A DNA stretch of 64,000 bases from Corbicula japonica (taxonomy: Eukaryota; Mollusca; Bivalvia; Venerida; Cyrenidae), in assembly GCA_038501625.1 (NCBI GenBank), contig JAZAYU010000005.1, forward strand, positions 3,906,001 to 3,970,000, written 5' to 3'. This document shows, in pieces, positions 50,201 to 59,200 of the stretch. Positions within the stretch are counted from its first letter, which is position 1. The number at the start of each line of letters is the position of its first letter. The notes under the pieces were generated by a model, which ran no database searches, was not told the DNA's origin, and saw nothing but the letters and a program-made list of their open reading frames with translations. The position numbers and the translations under genes are program-made.

Positions 50201-53200
50201 AGGTACAGTCAAACCTGTCTGTAGCAGCCACCCAAGGTAGTGAAAAAGTGGCTGCTGAAGACAGGTGGCTGTTAAACAGTAAAAAATTAGAACAAAATGT
50301 CAGTTAAGACAGATGGTTGCTATTCGCAGGTGGCTGCTAAGGCAGGTTTCACTGTATATAAAGTATTGACACATTGCTTGGATGCAGTCATGTCTCATGA
50401 GTTCTCAGACCTATCAGACAAATTTGTCTGACTGAAAATACTTAATTATATATAATAAAATACATTGAAGAATCAATCATGATTGTCACCTTCTCACTGT
50501 GAAGAAGAATTCATTTAACTCTTCCTCCATTTACGTGCCTTTATGGCGTGGGCAAACAATGTAGATCCAGATCAGCCTGCATATCTGTGATGTCTGATCA
50601 GGATCTGCACTGTTTGCTTTTTGTGTCGCCTGAGATAGCAGGTAGACACATAGGGATGCTATTGTCTGGCGTCGTCGTCGTCGTCGGTGCCGTCGTCCGG
50701 TAGTCCCCCAACTTTAATCTGAAACTTAATGTTGCCTATAACTTTGAAAGTACTTGTCTTATTCACTTCATACTTGGAATATATCATCAGCATGAACAAT
50801 GCCATCTGTGACGACAAGAATGATAACTCCAGTTTCAATATTTTTTGAGTTATGCCCTTTCTAATGCAACTTTAATCTGAAATTTAATGTTGCCTATAAC
50901 TTTGAAAGTACTTGTCCTATTCACTTCATACTTGGAATATATCATCAGCATGAACAATGCCATCTGTGACGACAAGAATGATAACTCCAGTTTCAATATT
51001 TTTTGAGTTATGCCCCTTTCTAATGCAACTTTAATCTGAAACTTAATGTTGCCTATAACTTTGAAAGTTCTTGTCCTATTCACTTCATACTTGGAATATA
51101 TCATCAGCATGAACAATGCCATCTGTGACGACAAGAATGATAACTCCAATTTCAATATTTTTTTAGTTATGCCCCTTTCAAATGCAACTTTAATCTGAAA
51201 CTTAATGTTGCCTATTACTTTGAAAGTACTTGTCCTATTCACTTTGTACTTGGAATATATCATCAGCATGAACAATGCCATCTGTGACGACAAGAATAAT
51301 AACTCCAGTTTCAATATTTTTTGAGTTATGCCCCTTTCAAATGCAACTTTAACCGGAAACTTAATGTTGCCTATAACTTTGATTGTTCTTGTTCTATTCA
51401 ATTCGTACTTGGAATATATCATCAGCATGAACAATGCCATCTGTGACGACAAGAGTGATAACTCCAGTTTCAATATTTTTTGAGTTATGCCCCTTTCAAA
51501 TGCAACTTTAACCTGAAACTTAATGTTGCCTTAACTTTGAAAGTACTTGTCCTATTCACTTCATACTTGGAATATATCATCAGCATGAACAACACCATCT
51601 GTGACGACAAGAATGATAACTCCAGTTTCAATATTTTTGAGTTATGCCCCTTTCAAATGCAACTTTAATCTGAAACTTAATGTTGACTATAACTTTGAAA
51701 GTACTTGTCCTATTCACTTCATACTTGGAATACATTATCAGCATGATCAACAACATTGGTAACAATAAGAATTATAACTCCTGTTTGATTATACTTTGAG
51801 TTATGCCCCTTCCAAATGCAACTTTAACATGAAACTTAATGTTGACTTTAACTTTGAAAATTCACTTGATATTAGAAATAAATCATCTTCATGAAAAGCG
51901 TCATTATGAAGAACAAGAATGATAACTCCTGCTGGACTATTTTATGAGTTGTGTCCCTTTATATACAACTTTAACATGAAACTTAATGTTGCCTATAACT
52001 TGTAAAGTACTTGTCCTTTTCACTCATCGAATATATCATCTTCATGAACAACAACATCGGTTACAACAAGAATCGTAACTCCTGTTTGACTTTTTTTTTC
52101 TGTTGCAAATTTCTCATGAAACTTAATGTTGTGTATAATTTGAAAGTACTTGCCCTATTCATTGAATACTTGGATTGTATCATCAACATGAACAGTGCCA
52201 TCGACAACTACAAAAATTATAACTCCTGTTTGAATATTTTATGAGTTATGTCCCTTTCAAATGCAACTTTCACATGAAACTTAGTGTTGCCTGTAAAATG
52301 GAAAGTACTTGTTCAATTCACTTAATACTTTGAAAAACTCATCTGCGTGCACAAACCAATTTTTGAAGTTGATAACTCGGGTTTCACCATTATTATAGTT
52401 ATTCCCCTTTTAAATGCAATTTAGATGACACATGTGTTCTGTGGTCTAGTATTGAAATAAACTTAAATAAAATATTTTTATTATATATGATTAAAAATAG
52501 GCCCACATTTCAACTTTTTCCATGCAGGCGACACATGTGTTCAGCGGAACACAACATTCTAGTTTATTTATAAGATTATTTCTGACCAAAAAGTGAACAT
52601 TGCAGATCCTGATCAGATGGCACAGATGCGCCATCTTATCTGGAAGTACACTAGTTACACATGAAATAATATGCATATATATGGAGGAAAGGGTTAACTT
52701 CGTGTCAGCTTCATATAACATGTCACCCTCTGTTAGAAATTCTGCCCCATTAATTTGTTTCAGCAACAGTAATATTGATTGTAACTTTTGTAGTTTTAGT
52801 CACATATGGTTAATATTTGTTTATTTCAGGCTAAAGTTCAAAGCTTGGAGATAATAAAGGAAATCACTGACTCACAGATGATTGAGCTGAGAGACCAGCT
52901 GAGAGAAGCCAAAGAAGAAAAATCCAAATTGGACGAGAAGTATGTTTATCCCTTTCTTCCATATATATGCATTTTTACGCATGTGGGACCAGTGTAGATC
53001 CAGATCAGCCGGCACATCTGTGCCGTCTGATCAGGATCTGCACTGGTCGCATTTTGGGTCAGTAATAATCTAACAAATCAAAAAGTGGGATAGTGAAGAT
53101 CCTACACTTGACTGTCACATGAATGATTGATTTAAACCAATGAAATAATTTTGAAACTATAGATTTCTTTTATCCCTTTTCTCCATATATATGTATTTTA

Positions 53201-56200
53201 TGGCATGTAAGACCACTTGTCTCATCTTGAATAGAAATAAACTACTTTTAACAGTGTAGATTCTGATCAGATGACATCCTCCACCCCCCCCCCCCACCCC
53301 ACAACCGCAAAAAAAAATAGTAATAATAATTCATAAAAATATTTTTTCCCCCATTTTTTCTTGAAACCAACAAAAAATTTAGCTCGTTTGGAAGTATCAT
53401 GCATGAGTGTGAGGTGAAGATGGAAAAATCTGTCACCGAGAGTGAACTGTTTTGTCGGGAACGAGGCTCTGCCAAGTTCCTGCCAAAACAGTTCACCCGA
53501 GGTGACAGGTTTTCTATCTTAACCGAAAGTCTTATGCGAGATACTTTTTCTTGCATACCTCTATTGTTCATATCTGTCACCTCGGGTACCATCTAGTTGT
53601 TTGTTTCAATGCGCTAAAACCTTGACGTTAACATCCCTAATTTTCTAAATGATGTCACTTACCTAAATACATGACGCCAAATATCTGATAATGTGACATC
53701 ACGACGTTACTCATGTAAGCACTTAAACAGGGGAGTTCATGAACTCAAAAATCCGTACGGAGGGCCATTAAGCATATTTGGGGCTGAAGGCGTGGTTAAC
53801 AACTGGTCAGTTTCTAATGAGATTATTTGTAAACAGAAACATCTGTGGTGAATGATAAGAGCTAAGGTTATACAGTTAGAATTTATCTCTTTAGCAATGA
53901 ATAACAAGAGATAATATATTTATTTACAATTCTCTTAATCATTGCTATCAATCATTAGTTAATAGAGATATATATAAATCTCATAAAGAAACAAATACAG
54001 CAAGCATAAGTGGCTGACTTGCTGAAAGGTAAATAATAATATTGATTGTGTGTGAGACAATGATTTCCTAACCCAACAGGTTCTCCTTACATGGGGCATT
54101 TGTGGCAGTGATTTATCTCATAGTATTTATCAGAAAGTGAGCATTTTGATGCTTTCACCATAATGTAAACAACTGATAAACATTTGTAAAGATTTTTCCC
54201 TGCTATGTGCCAAGCTAGCCATTCTCAGAGTTCATGACCTTTCTTGAGCTGTCAATCACACCTGTGGGGGAAATTTGAATTTATCTGTTATTTTGAAAAT
54301 AATTTTCTGGAAATAACATTTCTAGATGTCAGACTTCATTGTAAGAAAACTCTATGGAGAATATGTGTGCCAAATTATAGATAAAAATATTAGTTATTTC
54401 ATGAGATATTCTTGTTTTTTCTCTTTCTGTGTTCTGCTAGCAGACACCACAGAGAGTTCAGTACAAGTGGCCATTTTGCAGAGCTTCTCCCTTTTATACC
54501 TGAACTCTGGCCTTTAACTCATTCTACATGAGGGGTGTAGGATCGAAATTTCCTACACTGGTGAAACACCAGATGACTGGATCTGGTATGCAAGAAAGTT
54601 TTGTCTGTAAGCATCACATTTGAAGTGTATTAAGAAAAGTTAATATATCAAAAAGTTTGGAGTCACAACCTTTTCTTTTTGTAAACTGCATTTATCAGAA
54701 ACTTCTTCTCGCTAATCTGCCAACTTACCGCAGGAACAGTTGCCCTCAGGATATAAGTTTTCTATCTCTACCAAGTAATATACCAGGGTTTATAATTTAC
54801 AGGAACAGTATCCTCTCTGATGAGTTATGGGACACAACGAATAGATGTGCGAAGGCAGAGCTGATACTGGGTCAGAAAGATGCTGAGATAAAAACAGTTC
54901 AGTCACAGTATGTGCTTAAGTTTATCATAAAATGTTGCATGAATATTCAATTGTGTCCGCTCCATAAATCTTGAACCCCTTGAACAATTTTAAAATTAAA
55001 TTGGTAGACAGATTTGACATTAATGACACAATTGGCAGAACTTAGACTTACGCTGACCTTCTTCAAGGTAAAGGTCATATGGGCTTCCAAAGTCTCAGAC
55101 CCCAAAATGATTTTATAACTCAAATGTAAATTTTAAACCCATCGGCTGTAACTTTCTTCATTATGTGGTTAGAGTTTTCAATATTTTTGGGGTCAAACAA
55201 TACATTATCAAAGTTGGAACTTCTCAGTTTAGCAAGCAAGGATAATAAGAAATGATTTTTTTATGTTTGCTGAAATGTTCTCACAAAAATGCCTTTAGAT
55301 GTTAATATTTGCAAGTGACTGATGATTTGGAATGAACCAAGGCCTACTTCTGCTATACTTGTTATCATTCTTTACTATTTTTTACCATCATTATAAAAAG
55401 ATGGCTGATGGGCAAAATGCTTATTAAGCTCATAGATCTATAGCAAAACTTCTATGACCACCGATAGTTTGGTCACAGAAAAGTCAGGAAGCTTTATTTT
55501 CATGAAAAACATGAAATATTAATTTACAAAAAAGTGCATTTTACTGAAGCCATAAAATGTTATATCACAATTAATGAGTTACAGTACGTAGAAAAGATAA
55601 CATTCTAGATGGGTATGTTTATATTATTCTGATTTACAGTTTACAAAGATTACATTTTGACATGGATGAGCTCACTCGAGAAAAAGAAGATTTGCTTGAG
55701 CAAGAAAAAAGGTATATAAAACAATTTGTCATTGCAGGATAGCGTCATGTTGCATCAAATACCAATTGTGTTTTTATGAGCATAATTTGGTGCATACGCA
55801 TAACTAGCTGGTTATTTTGGGTGTTTACCAGGTTGGGATAATGCTCATGAATTAATAATACCCTGGCTATTAGATTGGGGTATGTTTTTGGGCTGGCGGG
55901 CATCAGCATTTCATAAAGGGTTTGGTTTATGTTCACAACACTGTATTTCGTCATAGTAATGCCCCATTTTCAATTCAAATTTAAGAAGAAATCCTGTTTT
56001 CGTCACATTGAGGCATCATGTTTTCAAATAATGCCCAGTTATGAAAAGTGCCACAATTTTAGCAGTTAGTAATGTTAATTGTAATGCTAATTTTAATGAA
56101 CCATGCATTTGGCCCTCTTGCACCATGCATTTGGCCCTCTTGCTCCGTGCATTTGGCCCGCCTGCTTCTTGCCTTTGGCCCTCTTAACATGGATATTTCA

Positions 56201-59200
56201 ATGCTTCAGGTTGAAGATGGTCGCTGAAAAAGATAGTAACAAGCGACAGAAAGCTGAAGAAGAGCTACAGCTCATGAGAACTGTAAGAACTTGTTGTAAA
56301 GATTTTATAATATTTTGTTTTCTTTTTTTTTCCATTTAACTTTACTCCAAGAACAACTTAAGTTATTATTTATGGAGGATAAATGTTTCATGTATTAGTC
56401 TAATCCATAAATACTGAGAGATACACATCTACTCACTTAACCCTTTCCTCCATATATACGCCTTTTTACGCATGTGTGACCAATGTAGATCCAGATCAGC
56501 CGGCACATCCATGCTGTCTGATCAGGATCTGCACTGGTCACATTTTGGTCAGAAATAACCTAAGGAATCAAAAAAGGCTGATCTGGATCCAAACTGTTCG
56601 CCCATGCAATAAAGGTGTATCTATGAAGGAAAGGGTTAACGGTCATGTATGTCCTTCCCTTTTAGGAAAATGATTATTTTTAACGAAATCAAATTAAGGT
56701 TTGGTGTGGAAAAATTTCCACATTTTTATTTTTTATACAACATGTCATTAACTTTTCCATTTGATAGTTTCGATTCTCATGTGTATTCTCATAGTTATTA
56801 AAATATGTATGTTAAACTGAAATAACACAGTCCTGAGAGCAAACAACTTGTAGCTCTTACAACTTTGTTCACAAAAACATTGGATCAAATAATACAACAT
56901 TGTTATTATGGCAATAATCAAAACTGTTCTCCCTTGGTGTGGACCATGACATTCTGAAAATCCATCCACATTATCTTCTACTTATTTTATTTTCCATATG
57001 CCTATTTGAAAAACAGGATCTGATGTTGGTGGGGACAGTTGTTTTCTTTCCAACTTGATTGATAATTTTACAATCCTCATCAAACTTGGTCAGAATGTTT
57101 GGAGCTTTAATATATTAGCTAGTCTCTGACAAAATGACCCTTTGGCCATGATAAAATGACTTGTTTTACATACCCTTAACTGTTTACAGTAAAAATTGAA
57201 TTATTTTAATGTTGAACATGAAAATTTCTAACATCTCATTAAGATAATATTTTGTTTTAATAATTAAAACTGGAATTATTCAAATTATAACTAACAAGCA
57301 TTTGACGAAAGGATAGCGGGGACTAAGCACCCAACAAATTTAATAATGTGATGATAATTTTTTTTAGAGACTGGCTCTTAAATTGGACTTATTCCATTAA
57401 CCAGATGTTATTTATAACTTTGGTGTTTTTGCCTGGTAACTATTAATTCCTGGTAACTACGTGTTATCCCAGCAAAGAATACCAGGAATATGGCAAGACT
57501 TCATACGAGTTTTTCTATTAGCATTCAGCATTCTGGGTACCAGTATGTGCGGTATCGTAGCCAATGATTCAGTATACCCAGTATACGGGTTACCTCAGTT
57601 TTGAATTGCTTTCACATTGTAATTGTCAGCTGATTGGGACTTTCTGTTTCAGCACCTGAAAGATATTGCCGAGATGTATGATTTCTCTGAAAACTGGGAT
57701 ACCGTGGATCTGTGCAAGGTAACTTCTGAGAAGGTATCGTGTTCATTCATTAATCCTTTCCTCCATAGATACACCTTTATTGTGTGGGCGAACAGTTTAG
57801 ATCCAGATCGGCCGGCACATCTGTGCCATCTGATCAGGATCTAAACTGTTGGCTGTTTTATTTATTAGGTTATTTCTGACCAAAATGCGATTAGTGCAGA
57901 TCCTGATCAGACGGCACCGATTTGCTGGCTGATCTGGATCTACACTGGTCGCACATGTGTAAAAATGCGTTTATATGGAGGAAAGGGTTAATATTCATGA
58001 GGTACAATTTCTTGGATTTCATGGGCTCAGTTTTTACAACTCCCCCTGCTTCAATACCCAAACACATACTAAATAAAGAACTGTATGTAAAAGTGAATGT
58101 ATAAATTTGTAAACCATGAATTTAAGAACCTACGAAAACCATGAAGTTTATTTCCCATGAATATTCATGCATCCATGGGTACTTATTCTGTCAGTGTAAG
58201 TGACCTACATGAAAGGAATTCAGACAAGTGTCCATGTTTAGTTATTGGTTAAATTTTTAAATTGTGTGCCGTCTGTTCAGGATCTAAACTGTTAGCTCTT
58301 TGATTTGTTAGGTTATTTCTGACCAAAATGCGACCAGTGCAGATCTTGATCAGATGGCACAGATTTGCTGGCTGATCTCAATCTACACTGGTCGCACATG
58401 CTTAAAAATGCGTATATTTGGAGGAAGGTTAACAGTGTGATGTTTCTTCACAGATGATCAGTAGTGAAAAAGAGGAGTTGGAGCAGCTAAGATGTGAGAA
58501 TAGTTCTATGGTTAGCCATCATAATATCCAGCAGAGAATCAAATATCACCAGAAGAAAAAAGATGAAAATGTCGAGTTGAAGAATGTGGGTATATTTACA
58601 GCCCATTTGCAATATCTAGGAGTATGATGATAACTTAAACCCTCAGATAAATCCCTCCATAAATACATGTACACATTTTTGCGCATGGATGTGCCGGCTG
58701 ATCTGGATCTACACTGTTTGCCCAAGCAATAAAGGTGTGTCTATGGAGGAAAGGGTTAAATGACAGTTCTTAAACAAAATTGGTTGTCATTCCTTCATTT
58801 GATGTTTTAACTATAAAAAATGCGAAAACTTGCCTTTACAAAAATGCACTGGAAATGAATTGTTGTGATCATATAAAGAATTAAGACGAATGTTGAGCTG
58901 GCAGGCATGCATCAACATTTCATGGATTTTTTTTTAATTTTATTTTTTCTTGGTAATTTAAGAATAAAACCTGGTTTCGTCTTTGTTTTTCAAAAAATTT
59001 GTCCACCACAAGTACACGTAAATTTCTGAGACATCACTATTGACTTCTAAAAATTGGTACATTCCATTTTGTTAAGCAACTGAATGGTATTTAACAATCT
59101 TGTACAAATACTGGTTTAGCATGGACTTGATGAATTTATATGTGCAAACACAAGAAAGTTGTGGCAGAAATTATTTATTTAATATTTCAGAAAGTTGCCA

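Larger units (their letters stand above)
50623..52534. mobile_element. 1.9-kb insertion with TGTCGCCTG ends
   Basis: TGTCGCCTG at 50623-50631 and the inverted CAGGCGACA at 52526-52534 bracket a sequence dominated by a 158-bp tandem array. It splits a TTAA-MITE. About 30 bp remain unexplained between its right end and resumption of the MITE, and GACACATGTGTTC occurs twice near the right end. Confidence 0.55.

Noticed and set aside
50850..51473. 207-codon minus-strand ORF with repeated [15 protein letters not shown]
   Set aside because: Periodic with the 158-bp tandem array; no gene-like features outside the repeat.
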